64,000 bases of DNA from Leptospirales bacterium. GTDB lineage: Bacteria > Spirochaetota > Leptospiria > Leptospirales > Leptonemataceae. The notes beneath the pieces were generated by a model. It was given only the letters and a program-made list of their open reading frames with translations, was not told the origin of the DNA and ran no database searches. This document shows positions 26,462 to 35,748 of the stretch, in pieces; position 1 is the stretch's first letter; each line of letters begins with the position of its first letter. Both the position numbers and the translations under genes were made by a program. The stretch lies in NCBI GenBank assembly GCA_019694655.1, contig JAIBBN010000004.1, positions 82,348 to 146,347 of the forward strand. Direction: 5' to 3'.

Positions 26462-27724
26462 GTGTCCGAGCCGCGCGCCTTCATTCCGCCCGAATTTCAC
26501 CTCCCCACCGCCTGGGCTCTGGATGCAGCCCTGCCGGCAATCATGAAGGCGGCCCTGAATCTTGATGCCATCGACATCAGCAGAGAAGACCGACGGCTGT
26601 TGCGCACCTTGCGCCATGGTCGGCTGCTGTATATGAGCAACCATCCTTCAACCGTCGAACCGCCGGTGGCCTATGCCGTTGCCAATGCCATGGGTTCGCG
26701 TTTCCACTACATGGCTTCCAGAGTGGTTTTCAACTGGTATGGCGGCATCCTGGGCGAAATCATCCGACGACTGGGCGCCTTCTCGGTGCTGGCCGGGGCC
26801 GGCGACCGTGAATCAATTCGAACAGCGCGTCGTATCCTGGCTGCGCCCGATGGCAAATTGGTCATATATCCAGAAGGCATGATGAGCGGAGAGAATGACA
26901 ATCTGCTGACCTTCATGCCCGGGGCGATGCAACTTGCCTTCTGGGGCCTCGAGGATGCGCGCAAGACTTCGCCGGCGGCTGACATCCCCGTGCTTTGCGC
27001 GTTTGTGAAGTACTTGATGAGCGCTTCGCCGCGTCAGCAGCTTCAGGAAATTGAAGAATCGCTGCGACGCCTGGAATTCCGGCTGGGGATCGATCCCGGC
27101 GGCAAAGGATTGCTGCGCAGATTTCTCACCATCGGCCGCGTTTTGCTGGAACAATCCGAACGCGAATACCATATACCGATGGCATCGGAAACGGACTACG
27201 AGTATCGCGTCGGTCGCGCACGCCACGCGGCATTGAATGCAGCCGCCGAGACCCTGGGCATCGAACTGGATGTGCGCGAGGACGCCCTGGGAAAAATGCG
27301 CGCGCTATTTGCTGCAGTCGAATCGATGGAGGCCGGTTTCCCGGGGGCCCTGAAACACCGCCCGGATTCGGCGCGACTGGAGGAAGCGCGGCGACATATG
27401 GAGCGCGCCTACACCTTTCTGGTTGTGCGGCGCGAATACCTGCTTTCGCGACCGACGGCGGAGCGCTGCTACGAATGGCTGACGCGCTTTGAAACAGTCG
27501 TCCACGGCGAAAGTAAGCCGCGTCCTAGACGGGCTCGCCTGCTGCTGGCTCGCCCTTTCTACATAGGCGACTACTACGAAGCCTACAAGGAAAACAGGCG
27601 CCACGGAATGGCGCTGGCCATGGAGCGCGTGCGCAGGGAGCTGGAAAACCTGATGGCCCGCGGCGCGCTGCTCAGCGAGCCAATTGTTCCGGCTTACCAG
27701 ATCGAGGCCGAGTTCCGTCAGTAA
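26462..27724 (+). CDS. PlsC-type glycerolipid acyltransferase
   Basis: 420-residue acyltransferase, GTG start. The N-terminal half carries the catalytic motif SNHPSTVEPP (an HX4E form; HX4D is usual), SRVVFNWYGG and the acceptor-binding VIYPEGMMSG, followed by MPGAMQLAFW. The C-terminal half (about 220-420) is a helical extension of unknown role with several Arg-rich segments. No clear membrane helix is present. Likely transfers an acyl group to a lysophospholipid or related lipid; the precise substrate is unknown. Confidence 0.8.
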   Translation: MSEPRAFIPPEFHLPTAWALDAALPAIMKAALNLDAIDISREDRRLLRTLRHGRLLYMSNHPSTVEPPVAYAVANAMGSRFHYMASRVVFNWYGGILGEIIRRLGAFSVLAGAGDRESIRTARRILAAPDGKLVIYPEGMMSGENDNLLTFMPGAMQLAFWGLEDARKTSPAADIPVLCAFVKYLMSASPRQQLQEIEESLRRLEFRLGIDPGGKGLLRRFLTIGRVLLEQSEREYHIPMASETDYEYRVGRARHAALNAAAETLGIELDVREDALGKMRALFAAVESMEAGFPGALKHRPDSARLEEARRHMERAYTFLVVRREYLLSRPTAERCYEWLTRFETVVHGESKPRPRRARLLLARPFYIGDYYEAYKENRRHGMALAMERVRRELENLMARGALLSEPIVPAYQIEAEFRQ

Positions 27725-27760
27725 TCGCCACGACAACCTCAAAGGAATCTTCTATACAGT

Positions 27761-28528
27761 TCAACTGTTTCCGGCCATGGCGGCGCCACGATTGGGTCCC
27801 AGTCGACGCTCGCTGCGATGGCCCATAGCCAGATCGGTAGCCCGAAAACAAAGGGCGTCCAGTCGATCTTCCATCAGTCTGGTTTGCCTGGCCTGTGCAT
27901 CATCGCTGGTATCGCTCTCCGGATAGATGGGTTCGCCAACGGTCATGGCGACGCGCGAAAAAGGCAAAGGCAGGGCAAAGTCATCCCAGTTGGGTCCTAC
28001 CACCCGCCGGGAGAAGCCGAAACCTACGGGTACTACCGCGGCGTCGGCCTTGCGGGCCATGTAGATGACGCCTGGTTTGGCTTCATAGATCGGGCCGTGC
28101 GGTCCGTCCGGGGCGACCATAGCTGGCGCGCCATCGCGAATGGCCTTGATGAAATTGATCACACCTTGCGATTGTTTGCCCAGCGAGGCATCCAGAACAT
28201 CGAAGCCAAAGCTGCGCAACACTTTCAGTCCGATCTCCCGCGTATAGTGGGTGAAGCTGCGCTCGTATTCAGCAGTGCGGGGATGGTCTGAATATATGAA
28301 TATATTGCGATGATGCAGGGCAAAGATTGCCGCATCCACGAAAGTATGCCAGACAGCAAATATATGATTCTTGCGCCGGGCGCGCAGCAAACGCAGATGA
28401 TCGTCGCCCTCCACAACGAAATCGAGAGTTGATTGATAGACGCTCAACAGGAAGCTGGAAAAAGCGGCCAACAAATTCGTGGAATGGATATAGCCGAAGC
28501 GCTTGATTCTGTTTCTGGGCAAACCCAC
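27761..28528 (-). CDS. DUF374-type lysophospholipid acyltransferase family protein
   Basis: 255 residues from GTG 28528, with GGGAG upstream. One hydrophobic N-terminal segment (about 16-35) precedes the motifs FAVWHTFVDAAI, IYSDHP and VAPDGPHGPIYEAKPGVIYM, the last being the hallmark of DUF374 proteins related to lipid A/lysophospholipid acyltransferases. Expected at the inner membrane in envelope lipid synthesis. It converges with the PlsC gene and diverges from thrS. Confidence 0.82.
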   Translation of the reverse strand: MGLPRNRIKRFGYIHSTNLLAAFSSFLLSVYQSTLDFVVEGDDHLRLLRARRKNHIFAVWHTFVDAAIFALHHRNIFIYSDHPRTAEYERSFTHYTREIGLKVLRSFGFDVLDASLGKQSQGVINFIKAIRDGAPAMVAPDGPHGPIYEAKPGVIYMARKADAAVVPVGFGFSRRVVGPNWDDFALPLPFSRVAMTVGEPIYPESDTSDDAQARQTRLMEDRLDALCFRATDLAMGHRSERRLGPNRGAAMAGNS

Positions 28529-28701
28529 CGCTGCTTCTCCCTGCCCGAATTCGGGCTGTAGCGAATTTGCCTAACGTCGCATTCGCCCGCTGCGGAAGGC
28601 AAGAGTTTTCCAGCAAACAACCCGCACCGGGCTGCGCTTCAATTTTCCATTTCCCCTGCAGCCTGACCCTGGTAGGCTGACCGAAGAAGAGGGTCCGGCC
28701 A

Positions 28702-30537
28702 ATGGCCAACGAGAAAAAGTCAAAAGGGGACGCGAAGAAGTTTCCCATTTCAACCATGCGGCATAGCGCCGCCCACGTGATGGCTCAGGCCATCGCTGAG
28801 AAATACCCTGACGCTCAATTTGCTATCGGACCGGAGGTTGACAACGGCTTCTACTACGACGTCATCACCGAACCGGCTATCGCGGCCGAAGACCTTGCCG
28901 ATATCGAAAAGCGGATGCGTCGTATCGTAAAGGCGCGTCAGCCCTTTGAGCGCTTCCATTTGCCTTACGATGAAGCGCTGCAATATCTGCGAGCTTGCGG
29001 GCAGACCTTCAAAGAAGAAATGGCCCGTGATTTTCACGAAAAGGCAGGCCTGCAGGAACTATCCTTCTACAAGAACATCCAGGCGCGCAAGGCGGATGGC
29101 GAAGAGTCGGCCTTTGTCGACATGTGCGATGGACCGCATGTAGACCATACCGGGCAGATTGGCGCTTTCAAGCTTTCCAGCGTCGCCGGCGCCTACTGGC
29201 GCGGCGATAGCAATCGGGCGATGCTGACGCGCATCTACGGCTGGCTCTTTGAGACGGAGGAGGAACTCAAAGCCTACGGGAAAATGATCGAGGAGGCGCG
29301 TAAACGCGACCATCGTCGTCTGGGCCAGGATCTGGAATTGTTTACCACTTCTGAGAAAATCGGTCCGGGAATGATTCTATGGCTGCCGCGCGGCAACATT
29401 GTGAAGGAAGAACTGGAACGCTGGGCCAAGGATACGGAGGAGGCCAGCGGCTATCAGCGGGTTACCACGCCAGTGCTCACCAAAGAAGAGCTCTTCTACA
29501 CCAGCGAACATCTGCCGCACTACAAGGAGCACATGTTCCCGGCCATGGAGCTGGACAATACGCGCTACTATATCAAGCCGATGAATTGTCCGTTCCACCA
29601 CACGATCTTCGCCGATCGCCCGCGCAGTTATCGTGAACTGCCGCTGCGCCTGGCCGAGTACGGATTGTGCCACCGCTACGAAGATTCGGGATCGCTCTTT
29701 GGTACGATGCGCGTGCGCGCCATGTGGATGAACGACGCCCACATCTATTGCACTGAAGATCAGGCTGTGGCCGAATTCAAGAAGGTCATCGAACTGCACG
29801 AGCATTTCTACAAGCAGCTGGGCATCCATGAGTACTATATGGTTCTCTCGCTGCGCAATCCAGCGAACAACAAGTACCACGGCGAAGAGCAAATGTGGGC
29901 CAAAGCCGAGGCCCTGACGCGTCAGGCAATGGAAGAGTCTGGCGTCAAATTCACTGTGGAGCAGGATGGGGCGGCCTTTTACGGCCCCAAGATGGATTTT
30001 CAGATCAAGAGTTCCATTGGCCGGGAATTTACCGCCTCCACCTGCCAGCTGGACCTTTTCATGCCGATGAAGTTCGAGCTAAGGTACGTGGATCGCGATG
30101 GACAGCTGAAGCAGCCGGTCTGCATCCACCGCAGCCCGCTGGGTACGCATGAGCGCTTTATCGGCTTCTTGATTGAGCATTTTGCCGGCGCCTTTCCGCT
30201 ATGGCTGGCGCCGGAACAGGTGCGCATCCTGCCGGTGGGCGAGAATTACTCGGAATATGCACACACTCTGGCCGACGCGTTGCGCAAGAATCGCATCCGC
30301 GTGCAGGTCGATGATTCCGGGGAAACGCTGGGCAAGCGGATTCGCAATGCCGAAAAAATGAAAATCAACTACATGCTGGTGGCGGGCGAAAAGGAGCAAA
30401 GCGCCGGTGTGCTCAATGCGCGTAACTACTTCAGCGGCCAGCAGCAGGAATACGATCTGGACGCCTTCATTCGCTTGCTACGCGCCGAAATCGACGGGAA
30501 GGAAATCCAGCGGCGCACCAAGGACAAACAGGACTGA
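28702..30537 (+). CDS. thrS: threonyl-tRNA synthetase lacking the TGS domain
   Basis: 611 residues. It begins at the editing domain (RHSAAHVMAQAIAEKYP), with CDGPHVDHTG as the editing-site Cys/His. The class II core has MNCPFHHTIF (Zn Cys; usually NCPGH), NDAHIYC (Zn His) and IHRSPLGTHERFIG (third Zn His), and the C-terminal anticodon domain follows. The N-terminal TGS domain of Escherichia coli ThrRS (about 60 residues) is absent. An in-frame TGA at 28678-28680 shows it is not hidden by a wrong start. Confidence 0.97.
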   Translation: MANEKKSKGDAKKFPISTMRHSAAHVMAQAIAEKYPDAQFAIGPEVDNGFYYDVITEPAIAAEDLADIEKRMRRIVKARQPFERFHLPYDEALQYLRACGQTFKEEMARDFHEKAGLQELSFYKNIQARKADGEESAFVDMCDGPHVDHTGQIGAFKLSSVAGAYWRGDSNRAMLTRIYGWLFETEEELKAYGKMIEEARKRDHRRLGQDLELFTTSEKIGPGMILWLPRGNIVKEELERWAKDTEEASGYQRVTTPVLTKEELFYTSEHLPHYKEHMFPAMELDNTRYYIKPMNCPFHHTIFADRPRSYRELPLRLAEYGLCHRYEDSGSLFGTMRVRAMWMNDAHIYCTEDQAVAEFKKVIELHEHFYKQLGIHEYYMVLSLRNPANNKYHGEEQMWAKAEALTRQAMEESGVKFTVEQDGAAFYGPKMDFQIKSSIGREFTASTCQLDLFMPMKFELRYVDRDGQLKQPVCIHRSPLGTHERFIGFLIEHFAGAFPLWLAPEQVRILPVGENYSEYAHTLADALRKNRIRVQVDDSGETLGKRIRNAEKMKINYMLVAGEKEQSAGVLNARNYFSGQQQEYDLDAFIRLLRAEIDGKEIQRRTKDKQD

Positions 30538-30542
30538 GCCCG

Positions 30543-30562
30543 GCGCCGCGCTGCCGCGGCGC
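30543..30562. terminator. GC-rich hairpin between convergent thrS and nupC
   Basis: GCGCCGCG (30543-30550), loop CTGC, CGCGGCGC (30555-30562): a perfect 8-bp stem in the 38-base gap between the two stops. No T-tract. Confidence 0.5.
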
Positions 30563-30575
30563 TCGCTGGCCTGAC

Positions 30576-31850
30576 TCAAAAGGCGAGGATCAGTCCGGCC
30601 ACAGCGCCGGTCATCATAGTGGAAAGCACGCCGGAAACAATGGAGCGCAATCCCATGCCCACGATCTCACTGCGCCGTTCAGGCGCCATGGCGCCCATGC
30701 CGCCAATCATGATGCCCAGCGATGCGAAATTTGCGAAGCCGCACAAGGCATAGGCCAGGATTACGCGGCTGCGTTCGCTGAGCGCTTCCGTCGGCGTTTG
30801 CCCCAGTTGAATGTAGGCCAGAAACTCATTGAGTACAACCTTAACGCCCATCAGTTCGCCGCCAATGCGCGCCTCCTGCCAGGGAACGCCCATCAGCCAG
30901 ACCAGCGGCTGCATAATTGCGCCCAGACCGCCTTGCAGGGTCCAGGCGGCAAGCTCCGTTCCAAAGAGCCCGTTGATTACTCCGGACAGCGCGCCAAGCA
31001 TCTGGTTGATCAGATGAACAAGCGCCACCAACACCACCAGCATGGCAATGATGTTCAACCACAGTTTCAAGCCATCGAGAGCGCCATGAGTAATCGCATC
31101 CATGGCGCCGGTAGCAGGGTGCTCTTCAATCAGATGACCGTGCGTGATTTCTCCGCTTTCCGGAACCATGATTCGCGCAATCACGATGCCCGCTGGCGCA
31201 CTGATGATTGAAGCGACCAGCAAATGACCGAGCGCCGACGCGCCAAGCACCGGCGTCAATATGCTGGCGTAGAGCACCATAACCGTTCCGGCAATGGTTG
31301 CCATGCCGGCGGTCATCACGATAAAAAGCTCGGAACGCGTCATCTTGTTCAGATAGGGCCGAATGAACAGGGGCGCCTCCACCATCCCGACAAAGATATT
31401 GGCTGCCGCGCTCACCCCGACCGCGCCGCCGACGCGCAAAGTCTTTTGCAGCGCCCAGCTGAAACCGCGAACTACGATCGGCAAGATCTTCCAGTAGAAA
31501 AGCAAAGAAGCAAGCGCGCTGATTACCATCACAATGGGCAGCGCTTGAAAGGCCAGAATGAAGGTTGAACCCGGCGGCGGTTCGGCAAAGGGTAGCGGCG
31601 CCCCGCCCAGGTAGCCAAAGACAAAGCTTGTGCCGGCGGCAGTTGCAGTGCTGAGCGCCTCCACTACATGGTTGAGCGAACGAAGCCCATTTCGAAATGC
31701 TTCGACCTTCAATAGAATTAGCGCGAGCAGCAGCTGGAGCGCCAGTCCAGGCAGGACAACGCGCCATTCAAATTTGCGGCGATTCTCGCTGAACAACCAG
31801 GCGATGGCGCAGAAGGCGGCCAATCCCAACAAGCTCTGTAGTGCATTCAT
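30576..31850 (-). CDS. nupC: NupC/CNT-family nucleoside transporter
   Basis: 424-residue inner-membrane concentrative nucleoside transporter with about ten hydrophobic helices. Family motifs include FQALPIVMVISALASLLFYW, GVSAAANIFVGMVEAPLFI, LYASILTPVLG, SIISAPAGIVIARIM and YALCGFANFASLGIMIGG. It probably imports nucleosides with a cation gradient. Its ATG overlaps the stop of the DAHP synthase gene by 4 bases, so the two are cotranscribed although functionally unrelated. Confidence 0.93.
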   Translation of the reverse strand: MNALQSLLGLAAFCAIAWLFSENRRKFEWRVVLPGLALQLLLALILLKVEAFRNGLRSLNHVVEALSTATAAGTSFVFGYLGGAPLPFAEPPPGSTFILAFQALPIVMVISALASLLFYWKILPIVVRGFSWALQKTLRVGGAVGVSAAANIFVGMVEAPLFIRPYLNKMTRSELFIVMTAGMATIAGTVMVLYASILTPVLGASALGHLLVASIISAPAGIVIARIMVPESGEITHGHLIEEHPATGAMDAITHGALDGLKLWLNIIAMLVVLVALVHLINQMLGALSGVINGLFGTELAAWTLQGGLGAIMQPLVWLMGVPWQEARIGGELMGVKVVLNEFLAYIQLGQTPTEALSERSRVILAYALCGFANFASLGIMIGGMGAMAPERRSEIVGMGLRSIVSGVLSTMMTGAVAGLILAF

Positions 31851-32911
31851 ACGACGGCCTCCTGCGGCAAATAGCTCTGGTATTTCCGGCGCAGTTCAAA
31901 AATCTGCTGCGCGTCGCGCACCAGAGAAGCCAGCGTTTGCGGCGTGATGGCTTGCTTCGGATCGTCGCCAATGCCCTTCAGCGGTTCAACGTGGCATTCG
32001 ATGCACAAGCCATCGGCGCCATAGGCCATGGCCGCCAGCGCTGCCTGCGGCGCATAAGCGGCTTTGCCCACGGAATGCGATGGATCGACCACGACCGGGG
32101 CCCAGGTCTTCTGTTTGAGCAGCGGGGTAATGCTTTCGTCAGGGAAGTTGCGGTAGCCGTCCACGGCCGGAACGGTGCCGCGCGGGCAGAGCAGAACATT
32201 GGCGTTGCCGCCGGCCACAATGTACTCAGCGGCGCAAATGAATTCGCTGATTGTTCCCATGTGCAGACTGCGCTTCAAGAGCACCAGCGTCCCGCGCGCT
32301 GCGGTAAGCTCGCCAACCTTGCGCAGCAGGCTGTAGTTCAAGGCATTGCGAGCTCCAATCTGCAACATGTCGGCGCCGGCATCGACGGCGATGCGCAGTT
32401 GCTCTTCGTCCATGACTTCGGTATTGACCGGCAGCCCGGTTTCTTCCCGGGCGCGCATCAGGATTTCAATGGTGCGGGCGTTGCCCTGGTAACTGTGCGG
32501 ACTGGTGCGCGGCTTCCAAACGCCGCCGCGCAAAAAATGGGCGCCTGCTTCTTTGACAGCGTGTGCAGTTTCCAGAAAGTATTCGGGATGCCGGGGGTCG
32601 ATTGTGCAGTGTCCGGCAACAACCAGCAGATCCTTGCCCAGCTGCCGCCCGTTGGCGACGATTCGGCGTTTGCCCAACTCCGTTTTGGAATCCATCAATT
32701 TGTAGGGCGATTGGATTGTGTCTACCCGCGAAACGTAGGGCAGGCCTTCAATTCTGTTGATCATCAATTCATGACGTTCATCGCCGCGAATCGCATAGAT
32801 GGTGCGCGTGGCGCCAGGGATGGGCGTCAGGGTGCATTCAAAATCGGCAAGTACGGCGGAAACTTCGCGCAATTGTTCTTCGTTGAATCGATCGGCCCTG
32901 GGAATGATCAT
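31847..32911 (-). CDS. aroF: 3-deoxy-7-phosphoheptulonate synthase (DAHP synthase), type I-beta
   Basis: 354 residues. Condenses PEP and erythrose 4-phosphate to start the shikimate pathway. An N-terminal ferredoxin-like/ACT-like regulatory domain (1-75) precedes the barrel: LVVAGHCTIDP, RGGVWKPRTSPHSYQG, NTEVMDEEQL, LQIGARNALNYSLL, LLKRSLHMGTISEF, VVVDPSHSVGKA and IECHVEP. The usual AGPCAVE is AGHCTIDP here, a mild variant. The N-terminal domain suggests feedback control by an aromatic product. Confidence 0.92.
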   Translation of the reverse strand: MIIPRADRFNEEQLREVSAVLADFECTLTPIPGATRTIYAIRGDERHELMINRIEGLPYVSRVDTIQSPYKLMDSKTELGKRRIVANGRQLGKDLLVVAGHCTIDPRHPEYFLETAHAVKEAGAHFLRGGVWKPRTSPHSYQGNARTIEILMRAREETGLPVNTEVMDEEQLRIAVDAGADMLQIGARNALNYSLLRKVGELTAARGTLVLLKRSLHMGTISEFICAAEYIVAGGNANVLLCPRGTVPAVDGYRNFPDESITPLLKQKTWAPVVVDPSHSVGKAAYAPQAALAAMAYGADGLCIECHVEPLKGIGDDPKQAITPQTLASLVRDAQQIFELRRKYQSYLPQEAVV

Positions 32912-32980
32912 TTCGGTTTCTCTGGCAGAGGAGGCGACTTCAATGCACGCTTCGAACTGACAATGTAGAGCGCAGAGTAC

Positions 32981-34417
32981 TCAGCGGCCGCGACGGGAAA
33001 AGATTTTTTCATCCTTTGTCTCGAAATCATGCGCCCGGCGCAGCATCTGACGCCAGCGCGACAGGGCCGCCGGTGCAATGGCGTGCTCTCGTTGCAGCGA
33101 AGCGCTGAAGTCAGGCCAGTGCCGCAGCAGGAAGTCGGCGAACTCCTTGCGTGGGTAGCTTTGCACAGGCAGCGCAGTCGGCGCCGCAGCGAGACGTCCA
33201 ATGCGTTCAGCGACTGCCGCGCCTGTCCAGATTTCAAGGCCGGCGCTCTGTGCCATGCTCTGCATCCCCTGAATCGCCAGTTGCGCCCGCCTGGAGTTTG
33301 ACCGACGGTAGGCCTGAGGGCGATAGCCGGCGACGGGCTGCAGACGCGAGGCCCGCCAGCGAGCAAATTCGCTGTAACCGCTGCCAGGCGTATGGGAAAG
33401 TCCGCTGCGTTCCTCGAAGCTGGCGCCGGCCAAAGCAAGCGCAGCGCTCCCTGTTGCGCGGGCGGCCAGCAACGCCAGTCCCAGGGCATTGCGCGTTTCA
33501 TTGCGAAATTCCTCAACGCTCTTGAGCGGTCCGGCGGCCAGCCATTGATCGACAGGGAGGCTACTGCGATAAAAGATCAGCGATTCTGTACATGACTCAA
33601 GCGATGGCGAACCAGCCAACCAGCTCAAAGTGCGCGGAAGCGCAAGGGAGCGCTGCAGAGCTGCGCCGAGGTGATAGTTTGTCGCCGCGCCGCTGTCGAT
33701 GGAGAGCGCCAGATCGGGGCGCAGACCGGCGGCCAGCAGCGGCGCAACGGCGGTGTCTACTGCTACCACATAGAAGCGGCGGCGCTCCTGGCGCAGCAGC
33801 GCCTGCAGCGGCGCCAGATCATCGAAAAGCGTCGGCGCGGCGCCGCAATAGAGCGTCAGCGGCGAAGGGCGTTGCAAAGGCGCCGACGCTTGCAAGAATT
33901 CAATGGCGCCTGGCTGACAGAGTCGTCGCAAGGCATGCCACAGCCATTGCTGGATAAAGCGCCGTTTGGCTGATTCATCCACGTCTCCCTGAAGCGCCGA
34001 TTGAAGTTCCAGAGCCAGCGCTGGCAGCATGCGACCGTAGGCCGGATGCACTTCAATTCGTACTTTGCCTGGGGGTAGCGCACTGCGCAGGCTGGCCGTA
34101 TCAAAAAAAAGCGCCAGCTGCAGTTCCTGCAGCGTTTGCAGTCGATCGCTTGCTCGCCAGAATGCCAGGACCTCAGCAAGCGGTTCGAAAAAGTAAAGGT
34201 TCTTTCTGGCGAGGGGACTTAGCTCTGCGGCCGCCTCCAGCAGGTAACCCCAGCCAAGGCCGGCAACCAGCAGCGGACCTCTTTCCGGTTCGACCTGATT
34301 CAGAAAACGCAGCGCTTCTTGCTTCGGATTGCGCCGCGAATGCAGCGCACGCCCCTGCCACTCGATGTTTACGCCGCCGTCCGGATTTTTCGCCAGCCGT
34401 AGCGGCGCGGCGTCCAT
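32981..34417 (-). CDS. DUF115 / Maf-like (MptE-type) protein
   Basis: 478 residues. The core TLYCGAAPTLFDDLAPL, FYVVAVDTAVAPLLAAGLRPDLALSIDSG is the DUF115 domain shared by MptE-type pyrophosphokinases and motility accessory factors, which transfer nonulosonic acids to flagellin in other bacteria. The N-terminal region (PLLVAGLGWGYLLEAAAEL, FFEPLAEVLAFWR) resembles a degenerate methyltransferase-like fold. Spirochaetes and Leptospira often carry such proteins. The role here is unproven. Starts with ATG 34417 (GTG at 34420). Confidence 0.75.
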   Translation of the reverse strand: MDAAPLRLAKNPDGGVNIEWQGRALHSRRNPKQEALRFLNQVEPERGPLLVAGLGWGYLLEAAAELSPLARKNLYFFEPLAEVLAFWRASDRLQTLQELQLALFFDTASLRSALPPGKVRIEVHPAYGRMLPALALELQSALQGDVDESAKRRFIQQWLWHALRRLCQPGAIEFLQASAPLQRPSPLTLYCGAAPTLFDDLAPLQALLRQERRRFYVVAVDTAVAPLLAAGLRPDLALSIDSGAATNYHLGAALQRSLALPRTLSWLAGSPSLESCTESLIFYRSSLPVDQWLAAGPLKSVEEFRNETRNALGLALLAARATGSAALALAGASFEERSGLSHTPGSGYSEFARWRASRLQPVAGYRPQAYRRSNSRRAQLAIQGMQSMAQSAGLEIWTGAAVAERIGRLAAAPTALPVQSYPRKEFADFLLRHWPDFSASLQREHAIAPAALSRWRQMLRRAHDFETKDEKIFSRRGR

Positions 34418-34441
34418 CACTTCGCTGCGGCCAGGGCGGCC

Positions 34442-35002
34442 TCAGTCCTCGTCGCCTTCGAGCTCGCCCTCTTCGGGCTCTTCTTCATCATCGTCGCCAA
34501 GCAGCGGACCTTCATCCTCGTCTTCGTCGTCGTCGAAGTCGCTGGAGTCGGAATCTTCTTCCTCCTCCTCTTCATCCTCGTCCTCGTCTTCATCTTCGCT
34601 ATCGTCGTCGAAGTCAGAATCGGAGGATTCGTCCTCTTCTTCATCGCCGAATTCGTTCTCTTCTTCCTCTCCATCGAGAGGACGCAGCGGTCGATCGGGC
34701 GGCGGCGGCGGCGGCTCTTCGCCTGCGGGCCCAAAGATTCCATCGAGCTGGCTGCGCGGGGATGGGCCGAGTTCTTCTTCCAGCGCCAGGCGTTCTTCCT
34801 CGCTGATGAAATCCCATTGTACGAGCTGGTCGTGCAATGCGGTCAGGGCTTTTACGGCCGGCTTCCTGTTTTGAACCTTTTTGGGTAGATCGATTTGCTC
34901 GATCATATCAATGACTTCAAAGGCGGCAACCGTCGTAGCGTACTTCTGGTCGCGCGAAAGTTCCAGTAAGCGTGAAATCTCGAATTCTTTGGAAGAGGAC
35001 AT
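34442..35002 (-). CDS. rpoZ: RNA polymerase omega-like protein with a long acidic tail
   Basis: 186 residues. The first 65 residues (DQKYATTVAAFEVIDMIEQI, then KPAVKALTALHDQLV) match the layout of the omega subunit, which chaperones the beta-prime subunit. A Pro-rich stretch (95-105) leads into about 75 residues of almost pure Asp, Glu and Ser (111-186). Normal omega is 60-100 residues, so the tail is an addition. AGGAA precedes the ATG. The omega call is tentative; the neighbouring DUF115 gene gives no support either way. Confidence 0.6.
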   Translation of the reverse strand: MSSSKEFEISRLLELSRDQKYATTVAAFEVIDMIEQIDLPKKVQNRKPAVKALTALHDQLVQWDFISEEERLALEEELGPSPRSQLDGIFGPAGEEPPPPPPDRPLRPLDGEEEENEFGDEEEDESSDSDFDDDSEDEDEDEDEEEEEEDSDSSDFDDDEDEDEGPLLGDDDEEEPEEGELEGDED

Positions 35003-35067
35003 TCGTGTTCCTAGCCGGATAGGGCCATCGTGTTCTGCAAACCTGTCAGATTTGGTGGACGGAGCGC

Positions 35068-35090
35068 CTGGTCAATCGGTTTCTGACCAG
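35068..35090. promoter_or_regulatory. inverted repeat just upstream of the TlpA-like gene
   Basis: CTGGTCA (35068-35074) and TGACCAG (35084-35090), separated by nine bases, end 7 bases before the ATG at 35098 in a 95-base divergent region. It could be an operator or an mRNA stem covering the ribosome site. Confidence 0.35.
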
Positions 35091-35097
35091 CACCGCC

Positions 35098-35742
35098 ATG
35101 CAGCTAATGCTTCGGCCCGCAGGCCTGTTTTCTCTACTATTTCTGGCGCTGGCGGCCGCCCAGTGCCGCCCGGCAGCACACAGCGCCTTTGGCGTCGGCA
35201 GCTGGCAGGGGCGCAGCCCCGAGGGTCGGATTCTGCGCCTGGCGGAGCTGCAAACGCCCGCCCTGATTCTCAATTTCTACAGCCCCACCTGCGCGCCCTG
35301 CATTGCTGAGCTGCCAGCGCTCAACGCGCTCTATCGGGAGGCCCGCTCCCGGGGAGCGAAGATGTTTCTGGCCGTAGAGCTGGACCCGGAAGAGTTCCAG
35401 ATCGCTCTCGCGCCTGCAGCCAGCGAGGAGGAGCGCTTCCAGGCGGTTGTGGCCCGGCTGCGCCAGGACGTTGTCCGCTATCATATTGAGCCGCCGATTC
35501 TGATCATGGACCCCGATTTTCGTATCGATCCGTCTTCCGGCCTGATCACCGGGACGCCGGAGACTCTTTTCTTTCGGACGGCGCCTCTACGGCTCGACTA
35601 TAACTTTATCGGGCCGATTACTACCGCGCGCGATGGCGCGACCATTGCCGCCGACACGCGCTACCAGTTTGCAGTGCGGGCGCTAACCCGCGTGCTCTCC
35701 GCGGCGTCGCCGTCCAGCGAAGCGTACTCTTCTGCAATGTAG
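35098..35742 (+). CDS. TlpA/ResA-like thioredoxin-fold lipoprotein
   Basis: 214 residues. Signal sequence with lipobox-like LAAAQC (Cys 23). A thioredoxin-like domain follows, with active site FYSPTCAPCIAELPALNAL (CAPC). A 35-residue insert after KMFLAVELDPEEF separates it from the second half of the fold. Probably a periplasmic thiol reductase or disulfide carrier. It is 6 bases upstream of the glycosyltransferase gene. Confidence 0.82.
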   Translation: MQLMLRPAGLFSLLFLALAAAQCRPAAHSAFGVGSWQGRSPEGRILRLAELQTPALILNFYSPTCAPCIAELPALNALYREARSRGAKMFLAVELDPEEFQIALAPAASEEERFQAVVARLRQDVVRYHIEPPILIMDPDFRIDPSSGLITGTPETLFFRTAPLRLDYNFIGPITTARDGATIAADTRYQFAVRALTRVLSAASPSSEAYSSAM

Positions 35743-35748
35743 GGCGCC

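Noticed and set aside
34329..34874. Plus-strand poly-Ser frame
   Set aside because: It is the complement of the Asp/Glu codons in the acidic tail of the omega-like gene, not a serine-rich protein.
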